Positions 52,514 to 63,300 are shown, counted from the stretch's first letter. The stretch is 64,000 bases of DNA from an uncultured Porphyromonadaceae bacterium (GCA_900546365.1 URCF01000007.1:1-64000), one strand, 5' to 3'. The notes: a model not told the origin generated them from the sequence alone. Translations and numbers: made by a program.

Positions 52514-54614
52514 CGGCTTGTTTCTTTTCTTTGAGCAGTTCCTCCATTTTCAAAATCTCGTCGCGCAGGCGGGCAGCCTCAATAAACTCCATCCGCTTGG
52601 CGGCCTCCACCATCTCCACTCTACGGCTGGTGATGGAGCGTTCAAGCTCGGAAGCTGTCATATAAGGAATCACCGGGTCGGCGGCAATGTTGACCGAAGT
52701 GGTGACATCGCTCTCATAGATAGTGGCGGCATGACCTTCGCGACGGGAAGATTTGGCCGGACTCTTGCCGGAACGAGCACCTTTTCCTCGAGACGACTCC
52801 TGAGCGGAATCGTCGGCGGCATCAATGCCGATGATTCTGTTGCGTGCCTTTACGATAGCCTGGGGAGTGATGCCGTGCTCCTCGTTGTAGGCAAGCTGGA
52901 TGGTGCGGCGGCGGGCCGTTTCATCAATAGTCTGGCGCATGGAGTCGGTGATTTTGTCGGCATACATTATCACAGTGCCGTTGAGGTTACGCGCAGCACG
53001 GCCAACAGTCTGGGTGAGCGAGCGGTGGGAGCGGAGAAACCCTTCTTTATCGGCATCGAGGATGGCCACCAGCGACACCTCAGGCAGGTCGAGTCCCTCG
53101 CGAAGGAGGTTGACACCGATGAGTACATCATACACCCCTGACCGCAAATCGTCGAGAATGCGGATGCGGTCGAGCGTGTCCACATCGCTATGGATGTAGG
53201 CAGCCTTGACCCTGAGCTTGAGGAGGTAGTCGTTGAGTTCCTCGGCCATGCGCTTGGTGAGTGTGGTGACAAGCACGCGCTCATTGCGCTCCACACGCAG
53301 CTGAATCTCCTCCATGAGGTCGTCGATCTGATTGAGCGACGGGCGTACCTCTATGACAGGGTCGAGCAGGCCGGTGGGACGGATAATCTGCTCCACCACC
53401 ACACCTTCGCTACGCTGGAGCTCGTAGTCGGCCGGAGTGGCACTGACATACATCACCTGCGGAGTGAGGCTTTCAAACTCCTCGAACTTCAGTGGGCGGT
53501 TGTCCAATGCCGCCGGAAGCCGGAAACCGTATTCCACGAGGTTCATCTTGCGCGACAGGTCGCCGCCGTACATTGCGCGGACCTGCGGGATGGTCACATG
53601 GCTTTCGTCGATGATGGTGAGGAAATCTTTCGGGAAATAGTCAAGGAGGCAGAACGGTCTCATTCCCGGACGGCGTCCGTCGAAATAGCGGCTGTAGTTC
53701 TCGATGCCGGAGCAGTGGCCCACCTCGCGCATCATCTCGATGTCGTAGGTCACACGCTCCTGTAGCCGCTTGGCCTCGAGCAGGCGGGCTTCATTGTTGA
53801 AAAACTGCACCTGCTCGCCGAGGTCGAGTTCAATCTGCGCCAAGCCGGAAGCCATGCGCTCGCGGGAGGTGACAAATATGTTGGCCGGGAAGATCTTGAA
53901 CGAGTCGTGCTGTCCGAGAGTGGCATTGTCGGTGGGATAGTAGGTGGCGATAGACTCAATCTCATCGCCCCAGAACACCACCCTCACCACAATCTCCTCA
54001 TAGGCGAGATAGATGTCCACGGTGTCGCCCTTGACGCGGAAGTTACCGCGGTTGAAGGCAATCTCGTTGCGGGAATAGAGAGCGTTGACCAGCTCGCGTA
54101 GAAACACATTGCGTGCAATCCTCTGCCCTACACTGATGGAGATGACATTGCTGTTGAAATCCTCGGGATTGCCCATGCCATAGAGACACGACACCGAGCT
54201 GACCACAATCACATCCTGCCGGCCCGAGAGGAGCGCGGATGTGGTGGCGAGGCGCAACTTGTCGATTTCATCGTTGATCATCAGGTCCTTCTCGATATAT
54301 TTGTCCACCGATGGGATGTAGGCCTCGGGCTGATAGTAGTCGTAGTAGGATACGAAATACTGCACGGAGTTGTCGGGGAAAAAACTTTTGAACTCGCTGT
54401 AGAGCTGCGCGGCGAGAGTTTTGTTGTGGCTGAGAATCAGCGTGGGCTTCTGCACTCGCTGCACCACATTGGCCATGGTAAATGTTTTGCCCGAACCGGT
54501 GACACCAAGCAGAGTCTGGGCGGGGGCACCGTCAAGCCCCCCCGCCACGAGCTGTTCGATGGCCTGCGGCTGGTCGCCGGTGGGCTTATATTGTGACGAT
54601 AACTTGAATTCCAT
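52500..54614 (-). CDS. uvrB: Excinuclease ABC subunit B
   Basis: A 704-residue helicase-like damage-verification protein of nucleotide excision repair. It starts MEFKLSSQYKPTGDQPQAIEQL; Walker A is GVTGSGKTF, the beta-hairpin region is YYDYYQPEAYIPSVDKYIEK, and the helicase motifs DESHV, YVSATP and TVGRAARN follow. The C-terminal UVR motif (ERSITSRRVEMVEAAKRMEFIEAARLRDEI) binds UvrC. The ATG at 54614 is used; the frame is open a little further but the -7 element sits just upstream. The radical SAM gene overlaps its end. Confidence 0.98.
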   Translation of the reverse strand: MEFKLSSQYKPTGDQPQAIEQLVAGGLDGAPAQTLLGVTGSGKTFTMANVVQRVQKPTLILSHNKTLAAQLYSEFKSFFPDNSVQYFVSYYDYYQPEAYIPSVDKYIEKDLMINDEIDKLRLATTSALLSGRQDVIVVSSVSCLYGMGNPEDFNSNVISISVGQRIARNVFLRELVNALYSRNEIAFNRGNFRVKGDTVDIYLAYEEIVVRVVFWGDEIESIATYYPTDNATLGQHDSFKIFPANIFVTSRERMASGLAQIELDLGEQVQFFNNEARLLEAKRLQERVTYDIEMMREVGHCSGIENYSRYFDGRRPGMRPFCLLDYFPKDFLTIIDESHVTIPQVRAMYGGDLSRKMNLVEYGFRLPAALDNRPLKFEEFESLTPQVMYVSATPADYELQRSEGVVVEQIIRPTGLLDPVIEVRPSLNQIDDLMEEIQLRVERNERVLVTTLTKRMAEELNDYLLKLRVKAAYIHSDVDTLDRIRILDDLRSGVYDVLIGVNLLREGLDLPEVSLVAILDADKEGFLRSHRSLTQTVGRAARNLNGTVIMYADKITDSMRQTIDETARRRTIQLAYNEEHGITPQAIVKARNRIIGIDAADDSAQESSRGKGARSGKSPAKSSRREGHAATIYESDVTTSVNIAADPVIPYMTASELERSITSRRVEMVEAAKRMEFIEAARLRDEILKMEELLKEKKQADAAE

Positions 54615-54636
54615 ACAAATTACAGATTGCAACCTA

Positions 54637-54644
54637 CAAAAATA
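54637..54644 (-). promoter_or_regulatory. -7 element for uvrB
   Basis: Minus-strand TATTTTTG, 22 bp before the uvrB ATG. The -33 position does not read TTTG. Confidence 0.5.
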
Positions 54645-54688
54645 CTCAATTTATCGTGGATAGAATACGGTAGTTTGCGGAAATCTTC

Positions 54689-54696
54689 TATCTTTG
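54689..54696 (+). promoter_or_regulatory. -7 element for the GH13 amylase
   Basis: TATCTTTG followed by CA, 53 nt before the ATG at 54750. Confidence 0.6.
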
Positions 54697-54749
54697 CACA
54701 CTGATTTGTGTTTTTTTAATATATCATACTAATTATTCCTACTGAATCC

Positions 54750-57539
54750 ATGACACATCGAATTCTGACGCTGCTTGTCGGATGCTGGGCCATTGCGGCT
54801 TCAGCACAGGTGGTGACCACCGACCCGGCAATAGTTCAAACCGACTCCAAAGGGATTGTAATCACCTATCACGCCGACCAGGGCAACAAGGGACTGGAAG
54901 GGTTGACGGCCTCCACACCCATCTATGCCCACACCGGAGTGATCACCAACCTCAGCAGCTCGCAGAGCGACTGGAAATACGCACCCTCATGGGGCGATAA
55001 TTCTTCAAAATACAAGCTCACCTACGTGAGCGCCAACACCTGGACCCTCACCATCCCCGATATCAACAGCTACTATGGAGTGGCCGCCGGTGAAACCGTG
55101 GAGCAGCTGACATTTGTGTTCCGCAACGCCGACGGCAGCCGCGAGGGCAAGACCTCCGAGGGCGGCGATATATTTGTCAAGGTGTATCCGGCAGGATTTC
55201 AGCTGGTGCTGGAGTCATCGGTGTCGGGACAAGTGGTGACCGACAATACGCCTGTCACATTCACAGCCTACACCACCTCCGCTGCCAATATCACAATATC
55301 GGTGGACGGCACCACCATAGGCTCCGCCACCAACGCCACCAAGGCCACTGGACAGCACACCTTCACAGCCATGGGCGATTACACCGTCACCGCCAAAGCC
55401 ACCACAGCATCCGGCACAAGCACCACCTCCTCCCTCAACATGGTGCGCGTGAGCAACTCGGCGCAGCAGAACTATCCCGGCGGTGTGCCCAAGATGGGAG
55501 CAGTGTCCAATGCCGACGGCACAGTGACATTCTGTATCTGCGCACCGGGCAAGCAGAGCATGATACTGATGCCGTCGTGGAACGGCTATCACGCCTCCGC
55601 CGCCACATTGATGAAATATCAGGACTACAACGGCTACCGCTATTTCTGGACCACAGTGTCGGGGCTTGAGAAAGGGAAAGATTATTACTACTACTATCTT
55701 GCCGATGGCGAGCGTGCCGTGGGCGACCCCTACGCCAACCTTATCCTTGACCCTTACAGCGACAAATATATCGACAGCAAGGTGTTCCCCAACCTCCCCT
55801 CCTACCCCGTGGCCGATGTGCCCTACAGTGTGCCGCTGGCCTGGTACAACTCCAACATGAACAGCTACGACTGGAAAGTGACAGACTTCAAGGGTGTGGA
55901 CAAAGACCAACTGGTGATTTATGAGCTGCTCATCCGCGACTTCACCGGCACCAACGGCCAGGCTTACGGCACCGGCACCGTGCAGGGTGTGATAGATAAG
56001 CTCGACTATATCAAGGGCCTTGGCGTGAACGCCGTGGAGCTGCTGCCTATAATGGAGTTCAACGGCAACAACTCCTGGGGGTACAACACCAACTTCTATT
56101 TCGCGCCCGACAAAGCCTACGGCACTCCCGACGACTACCGCCGCCTGATTGACGAGTGTCATGCCCGCGGACTCGCTGTGATACTTGACATTGTGTTCAA
56201 CCAGAGCGATGGCCTCCATCCTTGGTATCAACTCTACGACATTGCCGAGAATCCGTTCTACAACGGTTCCGCACCCCACGCCTACAGCGTGCTCAACGAC
56301 TGGAAGCAGGAGAACCCCGTGGTGCAGCAGCAGTGGCACGATGCCCTCAGGCATTGGCTCACCAACTACAAGGTGGACGGGTTCCGATTCGACCTGGTGA
56401 AAGGTCTCGGCGACGACTCCAGCTACGGCACCACCTACTACCCCGCCACCAACACCTACGCCACTCCCTCGGATGCCAACACCAACAAGTACAACGCCAC
56501 CCGTGTGGCCCGCATGAAAGAGCTTCACAAGGTGATCAGCGAGGTGAACCCCAACGCCTATTTCATCAACGAGAACCTTGCCGAAGCTCAGGAAGAGAAT
56601 GAGATGGCTCAGGATGGAGAGCTCAACTGGGCCAACTTGAACAGCCAGGCACTGACCTACGCTATCGGAACAGTGGGCGGCAGCGACCTCAACCGGTTCT
56701 ATGCCCCGGACGACAGCCGCCTGCGCGGCTCCACAGTGAGCTATGCCGAGAGCCACGATGAAGAGCGGCTGGCCTACGCCATGACCACATCCAATGCCGT
56801 ATCGGCTCTTCGCAGCAGCCTGCAGCGCCAGATGCTCCGCCTCGGCAGCGTGGCAGCGCAGATGCTGATGTCGCCCGGAGCCCACATGATATGGCAGTTT
56901 GAGGAGCTCGGCGCAGACCAGAGCACCAAAAACGCCGACGGAGGCAACAACACCGACCCCAAGAAGGTGGTGTGGGATTATCTGGACAATGAGTACCGTG
57001 CCGGACTTAAAGACACCTACGCCGAACTGTGCGCCATCAGAGCCTCCGCTCCTGAAATGTTTGGCAACGAAAGCACTGTGACCATGAACCTCACAAGCCT
57101 CAACTGGACCACACCGCGCACCATCAAGCTCACCAACGGCAACAAGGAGATAGTGCTTGTGGTCAATGGCAATTATACCCCCGCAAGCCGCACATTGGAT
57201 GTGCCGGCATCATTTGATGCATCGCGCTACAAAGTGCTTGCCGCCAGCCACGGCACAGCCCCCGAAATGAGTTCAGCCAAGAAAGTGAGCCTTGCCGGCA
57301 ACTGCTTTGTGGTGTTCGGGACAAGCGATATCTCCGCCACCGACAATGTGGTGGCCGACGGAATCACCGCCGTGACAGTGTGGGCTGATGAAAACGGCAA
57401 CATAGTGGTGAACGGCGACTACAATACAATGGAAGTGTATGACCTCTCGGGCCGCAAGGTGCGGGACACCTCGCTGACCAAAGGAGTGTATATGGTGCGT
57501 GTGGACTCGAAAGTGCATAAAGTGGCAGTGACGCGATAG
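54750..57539 (+). CDS. Secreted alpha-amylase family protein (GH13) with sorting-type C-terminal domain
   Basis: A 929-residue exported starch/glycogen-active enzyme. Signal peptide about 1-19; an N-terminal beta domain (about 20-140); a Ser/Thr-rich Ig-like stretch (about 145-235); a CBM48-like domain (about 245-345, VTFCICAPGKQSMILMPSWNGY); then the GH13 barrel. The catalytic triad is visible: nucleophile Asp548 (GFRFD), acid/base Glu608 (INENL) and Asp670 (ESHDEE). A short all-beta end domain precedes a final 60-residue segment with MEVYDLSGRKVR...GVYMVRV, resembling the type IX secretion/Por tail. Specificity (amylase, pullulanase-like) is uncertain. Confidence 0.9.
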   Translation: MTHRILTLLVGCWAIAASAQVVTTDPAIVQTDSKGIVITYHADQGNKGLEGLTASTPIYAHTGVITNLSSSQSDWKYAPSWGDNSSKYKLTYVSANTWTLTIPDINSYYGVAAGETVEQLTFVFRNADGSREGKTSEGGDIFVKVYPAGFQLVLESSVSGQVVTDNTPVTFTAYTTSAANITISVDGTTIGSATNATKATGQHTFTAMGDYTVTAKATTASGTSTTSSLNMVRVSNSAQQNYPGGVPKMGAVSNADGTVTFCICAPGKQSMILMPSWNGYHASAATLMKYQDYNGYRYFWTTVSGLEKGKDYYYYYLADGERAVGDPYANLILDPYSDKYIDSKVFPNLPSYPVADVPYSVPLAWYNSNMNSYDWKVTDFKGVDKDQLVIYELLIRDFTGTNGQAYGTGTVQGVIDKLDYIKGLGVNAVELLPIMEFNGNNSWGYNTNFYFAPDKAYGTPDDYRRLIDECHARGLAVILDIVFNQSDGLHPWYQLYDIAENPFYNGSAPHAYSVLNDWKQENPVVQQQWHDALRHWLTNYKVDGFRFDLVKGLGDDSSYGTTYYPATNTYATPSDANTNKYNATRVARMKELHKVISEVNPNAYFINENLAEAQEENEMAQDGELNWANLNSQALTYAIGTVGGSDLNRFYAPDDSRLRGSTVSYAESHDEERLAYAMTTSNAVSALRSSLQRQMLRLGSVAAQMLMSPGAHMIWQFEELGADQSTKNADGGNNTDPKKVVWDYLDNEYRAGLKDTYAELCAIRASAPEMFGNESTVTMNLTSLNWTTPRTIKLTNGNKEIVLVVNGNYTPASRTLDVPASFDASRYKVLAASHGTAPEMSSAKKVSLAGNCFVVFGTSDISATDNVVADGITAVTVWADENGNIVVNGDYNTMEVYDLSGRKVRDTSLTKGVYMVRVDSKVHKVAVTR

Positions 57540-57548
57540 CCGTGCTAA

Positions 57549-57577
57549 ATTCTTATAAGTCTTATAATTCTTATAAG
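57549..57577 (+). repeat. Three short CTTATAA repeats before the S9 peptidase
   Basis: CTTATAA occurs three times at roughly 10-bp spacing between the amylase stop and the S9 promoter; the outer CTTATAAG copies are self-complementary and may form a weak hairpin. Confidence 0.55.
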
Positions 57578-57589
57578 GAGAAAAATGCG

Positions 57590-57597
57590 TATCTTTG
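57590..57597 (+). promoter_or_regulatory. -7 element for the S9 peptidase
   Basis: TATCTTTG followed by CA, 24 nt before the ATG at 57622. Confidence 0.6.
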
Positions 57598-57621
57598 CAG
57601 TTGAATAATAAAAGCATAAAT

Positions 57622-59754
57622 ATGTTGCGTCAACTCAAACCATTAGTTATGATCACTTCGGCTCTTATGCTCGGTGCCTGCTCTACGGGCGGCAACACCG
57701 ACGCCAAGATCATTGACAAGCCCGACTTCACATCGCCCGATGGACAATACACCATTGCAGCCCTTGAGGCTCTTGGCCGTGTGAGCGCTCCCTCAGTGTC
57801 GCCCGATGGCAAAAAGCTGCTGTATGGCGTGAGCTATGAGAGCGTTGAGGAGAACAAGAGCAATCTTGACCTGTATGTGACCGATATCGATGGCACCGAC
57901 ACCCAGCGCATCACACGTACCGCCGACAGCGAGAACGGCGCCGTATGGATGGCCAACGGCGAGAAGATAGCGTTCATCAGTCCCGTGGATGGAAAACCCC
58001 AGCTGTGGGTGATGAACGCCGACGGTTCGGGCCGCAAGGCAGTGAGCAATGTGGAAGGCGGCATCCAGGGGTTCCTGCTGTCGCCCGACGAGAGCAAGGT
58101 GGTGATGATCGGCACCGTGAAATATGGTCGCACCCCCGAGGATGTGTATCCCGATCTTCCCAAAGCCAACGCCCGCATCATCGACGACCTGATGTACAAG
58201 CATTGGGACGAGTGGGTGACTGAGATTCCCCACCCCCTTGTGGCTGATTTCAACGGCAGCGAGGTGAGCAATGTGACCGATATAATGCAGGATGAGCCCT
58301 ACGAGGCTCCCATGAAGCCGTTTGGCGGCATTGAGTCGCTGGCATGGAGCCCCGACTCGAAGCAGCTCATCTATGTGTCGCGCAAAAAAACCGGTATGGA
58401 GTATGCCATCTCCACCAACTCCGACCTGTATCTCTACGACCTTGCTTCCAAAACCACCCGCAACCTCACCGAAGGGATGATGGGTTACGACACCAATCCG
58501 GTGTTCTCGCCCGATGGCAAGATGGTGGCATGGCTGTCGATGGAGCATGACGGGTATGAAAGCGACAAAAACCGCATCTTCATCCTCAACCTTGCATCCG
58601 GAGAGAAAACCGACCTCACCTCGGAGTGGGATTATACCGCCGATGCCATTGCATGGAACCCCGATAGCAAAAGCATCTATTTCATTGCACCCAAGGATGG
58701 CGTGACCCCGATATTCTCGGTGGCTCTCGACACCAAGGAGGTGAAGGTGGTGGCTGACGGAGTGTGCGACTACACCTCGCTTGCTCCCGTGGGCACCGAC
58801 TTGCTGATATCCATGCAGCACTCCATGCTCTACCCCAACGAGATTGTGGCAGTGAAGGATGGCAATGTGACCCGCCTCACCAACGTGAACACAGAGCTGC
58901 TGTCGTCGCTTGATATGCCCACCGTGGAGAAGAAACTCGTGCCTACCACCGATGGCAAGGAGATGACCACCTGGGTGATGTATCCCCCGAAATTCGACCC
59001 CAACAAGAAATATCCCGCAATCCTCTACTGTCAGGGTGGACCCCAGCAGGCTGTGAGCCAGTTCTGGAGCTACCGTTGGAACATAGCCCTGATGGCAGCG
59101 CGCGGATATATCGTGATAGCCCCCAACCGTCGCGGCCTGCCCGGCTTCGGCACCGAATGGAACGCCCAGATTTCGGGAGACTACGGCGGCCAGAACATGA
59201 AAGACTACCTCAGTGCAGTTGACTTCATGAAGCAGGAGAGCTATGTGGACGCTGACCATATCGGAGCTGTAGGCGCAAGCTACGGCGGCTTCTCGGTGTA
59301 CTGGCTTGCCGGCAACCATGAAGGCCGTTTCGCAGCTCTGATAGCCCATGCAGGTATCTTCAACACCGAAAGCCAATATCTCGAAACCGAAGAGATGTGG
59401 TTTGCCAACTGGGACCTCGGCGGCCCGTTCTGGGACAAGAGCAACGCAGTGGCCCAGCGTTCGTTTGCCAACTCTCCCCACCGGTTTGTTGACAAGTGGG
59501 ACACCCCGATTCTCATCACCCACGGCGAATATGACTTCCGCATCCTTGCCTCGCAGGGTATGATGGCGTTCAATGCCGCCCGTCTGCGCGGAGTGCCCGC
59601 CGAAATGGTAATCTTCCCGGATGAAAACCACTGGATTCTCAAGCCTCAGAATGCAGTGCTATGGCAGCGTGTGTTCTTCCGCTGGCTCAACAAGTGGCTC
59701 CAGCCGGATGCCGGATATGCCGACCCCGAAGTGGAACCTAAAACCGAAGCATAA
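57622..59754 (+). CDS. Prolyl-oligopeptidase family (S9) lipoprotein peptidase
   Basis: A 710-residue serine peptidase of the S9 family (DPP/acylaminoacyl-peptidase group). It is a lipoprotein (GACS, Cys about 20). A beta-propeller (about 40-420) carries repeated SPDGK-type TolB/WD-like blades (VSPDGKKLLYG, FSPDGKMVAWLS). The alpha/beta hydrolase domain has Ser553 in GASYGGFS, Asp638 in HGEYDF and His670 in DENHW. It should cut short peptides in the periplasm or at the surface, feeding amino-acid uptake. The ATG at 57622 opens the signal peptide; an upstream start would begin inside the promoter region. Confidence 0.94.
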   Translation: MLRQLKPLVMITSALMLGACSTGGNTDAKIIDKPDFTSPDGQYTIAALEALGRVSAPSVSPDGKKLLYGVSYESVEENKSNLDLYVTDIDGTDTQRITRTADSENGAVWMANGEKIAFISPVDGKPQLWVMNADGSGRKAVSNVEGGIQGFLLSPDESKVVMIGTVKYGRTPEDVYPDLPKANARIIDDLMYKHWDEWVTEIPHPLVADFNGSEVSNVTDIMQDEPYEAPMKPFGGIESLAWSPDSKQLIYVSRKKTGMEYAISTNSDLYLYDLASKTTRNLTEGMMGYDTNPVFSPDGKMVAWLSMEHDGYESDKNRIFILNLASGEKTDLTSEWDYTADAIAWNPDSKSIYFIAPKDGVTPIFSVALDTKEVKVVADGVCDYTSLAPVGTDLLISMQHSMLYPNEIVAVKDGNVTRLTNVNTELLSSLDMPTVEKKLVPTTDGKEMTTWVMYPPKFDPNKKYPAILYCQGGPQQAVSQFWSYRWNIALMAARGYIVIAPNRRGLPGFGTEWNAQISGDYGGQNMKDYLSAVDFMKQESYVDADHIGAVGASYGGFSVYWLAGNHEGRFAALIAHAGIFNTESQYLETEEMWFANWDLGGPFWDKSNAVAQRSFANSPHRFVDKWDTPILITHGEYDFRILASQGMMAFNAARLRGVPAEMVIFPDENHWILKPQNAVLWQRVFFRWLNKWLQPDAGYADPEVEPKTEA

Positions 59755-59772
59755 CACATATATCCAATAACT

Positions 59773-59811
59773 ATCAGGCCGGCGAATTTTCACAGTCGGC
59801 CTGATTTTTTA
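59773..59811 (+). terminator. Terminator of the S9 peptidase gene
   Basis: Arms ATCAGGCCG (59773-59781) and CGGCCTGAT (59797-59805), 15-nt loop, then a run of T and ATA. It ends 9 bp before the next ATG. Confidence 0.8.
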
Positions 59812-59819
59812 TACCACCT

Positions 59820-60356
59820 ATGTCGAAAACCACACTAAAAAAGGCTATAAAAGATCTTGACGCCACCCAGCTCCGCGAGCTGTTGATGGATCTGTATGAA
59901 GCAAAATGCGACACCCGCTACTATCTGGATTTCTTTGTTGACCCGGATATAGAGGCCCGGATGGAGGCCGCCAGGCTGTTCATCGGCAAGGAGCTGAGGC
60001 GTGGCAGCCGAGGTTTCAGCAAAGCCCGCATATCGGTGGTGAAGAAAGGGATAGCTTCCATCACCTGCCTTCAGCCGGGAGCCGAGGATTGTATGGAGAT
60101 AATGGTGTATGCAGTGGAAAGCCTGTGTTTGACGGGGCATATCTACGCCTTTCGCGACGGACTGGTGAAAAGCTGCTGCCGACTGCTGCATGACACAATA
60201 GTGTATGCCGACCGCAATCAGATGCTCGCCGGCATCCTGCCGCGGCTGGAGAAAGCAGTGGAGGAGATTCCGTCACCCTACTACCGCCGCAGCTACCTCA
60301 AGCAAGCCCTCACGCAACAGTTGCAGGCCTCGCTCAGCGGACTGGCGAAGATATGA
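59820..60356 (+). CDS. DUF6155 family protein
   Basis: A 178-residue soluble, mostly helical protein. It begins SKTTLKKAIKDLDATQLRELLMDLYEAKCDTRYYLDFF, which matches the small Bacteroidota family DUF6155 as I know it, and has a basic patch (GKELRRGSRGFSKARI). No catalytic motif is evident and the function is unknown. The gene follows the S9 terminator by a few base pairs and ends 28 bp before the convergent TamB-like gene, with no obvious terminator between. Confidence 0.78.
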   Translation: MSKTTLKKAIKDLDATQLRELLMDLYEAKCDTRYYLDFFVDPDIEARMEAARLFIGKELRRGSRGFSKARISVVKKGIASITCLQPGAEDCMEIMVYAVESLCLTGHIYAFRDGLVKSCCRLLHDTIVYADRNQMLAGILPRLEKAVEEIPSPYYRRSYLKQALTQQLQASLSGLAKI

Positions 60357-60384
60357 GGAGATAGGTTGGGAGCCGGATAAATCT

Positions 60385-63300
60385 TTAGCGGGAGGTGGAG
60401 TCGCGGGCAGCCTTGCGGCGGTCGAAGAATCGCTTCACCGGTCGCCAGAATGAGAAAATGTTGTCGAAATCGCGCTTGAACACCACGCCTACACCTTGGG
60501 TGGTGAGAGCCGACTTGACATAATAGTTCTGGTCATTGTAGCGGTTGTAGGCCTTGAGGCGTATGGAGCCCGAGCGATTGAGAAGATACTCGATATCAAA
60601 GTCCCCGATAAAAGAGTTGTTGTTAAGCGAATTGTCGCGATATCCGAGGTTGCCGTTGAGCAGCAGGCGGTTGTTGAGCAGATGGCTCGAGAGAGCCACA
60701 TCAAACTGCACATCACTGAAATCGCCACGGTCGCTCCGCAGATTAGGAGCGATATTCCAATTGTCACTGATTTGTCCGAGAATGTTGCTTAGCTGCGATG
60801 AGATGGTGCTTGAAGCCACCGACACCAGTTCATTGCCCTTGGTGGCGCTGACATAGTCAGGAGAATAAAAGCGGTTGAGGGCAAGGAGGTAGATAATCTG
60901 CCGGTTCATCATATCCTCGGTGCTGACGATAGATCTCACCTTGCGCACCACATCGGAGGTGAGAGTGGGGAACTCGAGGTCAAAGTTGATATCGGGCTGA
61001 CGCATGTCGCCGGTGACCAGCAGCATGGCGTGTACAGGCACAGATGTACGGTTGAGATCCTTATCCTCGAGAAAAGATTCATCAAGGTCACTCAGATTGG
61101 CATTCACATTGTATGCAGCCTTGATATCGAGCTGCGCCGCGTAGGGGTCGCCGTGAAACACAATCGAGCTTCCGGAGTTGATGGCGAATGTTTTGATGAT
61201 GATATCCTGGAGGGTGAAGTTGTAGGTGCCACGGTCGAGCGTATATGTGCCGTACATGCGCAGGTCCTCGTTGGCGGAATTGTAGCTCATGCGCAGATTG
61301 CCGTTGCCGAACGCTCTGATTTTGTCACCTCCCACGGGGTCCATCACCAGATCCACTTCGGCCTGAGGCGTGACATCCACCGATATATTCATGGTGTAGA
61401 TGGTGGGAGCCGACTGTTCCACCGACTTGGCGATGCGTTTTTTGAGCTGGCGCACAAGAGACTCGCGGCTGTGAGCTGCGATAGAGTCATCAACAGCCTT
61501 GTTGCGGTCGCGGAAGGTGATGAAAGTGTAGTCACTGGCCACCTTGGCATCGGAGAGCACAAATGTGAAAGCGGAGTGGGGGGCGGTGCGCATATCCACA
61601 CCTATATTCACTATTCCCGGCCTGCCGTCCACTGAAGCCGAGCCGCTGCCATAGATGGTGCCGAACCAATTGGTGTCGTTGTTCTGCGGCACATCGTACA
61701 CCAGCATATTGTCGGCGTTGGTGATGGCGAAATTGAAGCTGGGGTTCTTGAAGAACTCATGGCTGAGCCAACCGTTGAGCATGGCAGTGTTGCCATGGAT
61801 GTCATGGAGAGTGAGGTTGCTGAGGTCGATGCGTCCCGGGGTGAGGCGCACCAATCCGGAGGTGGAGTATGAAGTGTTGGTAAACCCGAGTTTGAGAGTC
61901 ACATCATCGCCATACACATCGCCCACCATATCGATGAGCTTGAACGTGCCCCACAGGCGTGCCTCACCCGAAGCGTAGCCCGAGATATTGTCAGCAAAGG
62001 CCGACATGAACGGCTTGAGGAAACCAATGGGAAGCTTGTCGGCACGGAAATGGAAATCGAGCGAATCGCAGGTGGGGAGAATACGGCCGTCCACATATGA
62101 GTGGCACCCGGATTGCTCGGCCACATCAGCCTTGAGAGTCACGGTTTTGGTTTCCGGTACCCATTGCGAGCGGATATGAGTGTCGCCGAGCACAGTGCCG
62201 TTGTAGCTGAACCGGCGCACATAGAGGTCAGGAGTATAGGCTCTGGGGAGCGGAGTGAATAAGTCTGTGGCATAGAACCGTCCTGTGGCGTTGCCGCCAA
62301 ACATGGCCGCCTCGATGCCGAGAGTTTCAAACACATAGTCAAGATTCACATCATCAAGGTCGAGCACTACAGTGTCGGCAGGGTTGACCGAAGCCACACC
62401 ATGAGCGGTGATATACTGACCGTCGTGCCCCACCTTGAAGTCGGAGATTTCGGCCCGTTTGCCGCTTATCTCCACCAGTGCCGGCGAGATGTGCCACACA
62501 GTGTCGTTGAACACCACATTGCCGGGGTTGATATGCAGACGGGTGGCGATGCCGTTGTTTTCAAGTGAATCGGGCCGGGAGAACGCAGCGGTGAGATTGA
62601 TGTCGCCACTGAAGTTGCGCTCGCGGTTCACTTTCCATTTCACGCTGGTGTCGAGCCGGTCGTTGCCTCCTGAGGCATTCATGCTCAAAGTCATGTCACC
62701 TTTCTTGGTGGGCATACAGGTGGTGAGCCACAGCGACACAGGCGACGGTGCCAGCGAGTCGCTGTCAAGCGAGAATCGCAGCGAGCTGTTTTCAATCAGT
62801 TTGTCTTTCTGCTGCAGATACGGCGCATCCACATCCATGGTGATAAGCCGCTCGCGGGCGCTGATACGCCCCCGGATGTCAATGGGATAAATCACCGACA
62901 CCGGAAGATTGACAAGCTGCGATATAGGGTCGGTGTCAAGAAGCGAAATCTTATAGTCGAAATTGTTGACAGCCAACTCAGGCGAATAAACATCGTAAGC
63001 AGCCTCATCGGGGAACAGCGATGGATACTGCTTGGCAATCATAGCCTTGACACTCTTCACCAGAGTGCTCAGGCGGTACTGGCCCGACACCTGAGCCTCC
63101 AGCACAGGCGAGTGGAGAGTGATGGTGCCTACACTGTCGGGGGAGATGACCGAAGTGGCCATTATGGAATCGATAACCACTCCGTGGCCCGCGGCGTTGA
63201 GAAAATCGACATTGCGCAGCGCAATGTCGCCACAGATATCATCGACAGAGGTACCCTCGAGCTGAACTGTGCCGGAAGCCGACAGCGTATAGCCCTGATA

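Noticed and set aside
55215..56885. 556-codon minus-strand frame opposite the amylase gene
   Set aside because: It is a codon-bias shadow of the GH13 gene; His/Val/Gly-rich with no domain.
57793..59631. 612-codon minus-strand frame opposite the S9 peptidase
   Set aside because: The plus strand has an intact Ser-Asp-His triad and propeller; the minus frame has neither motifs nor a promoter.
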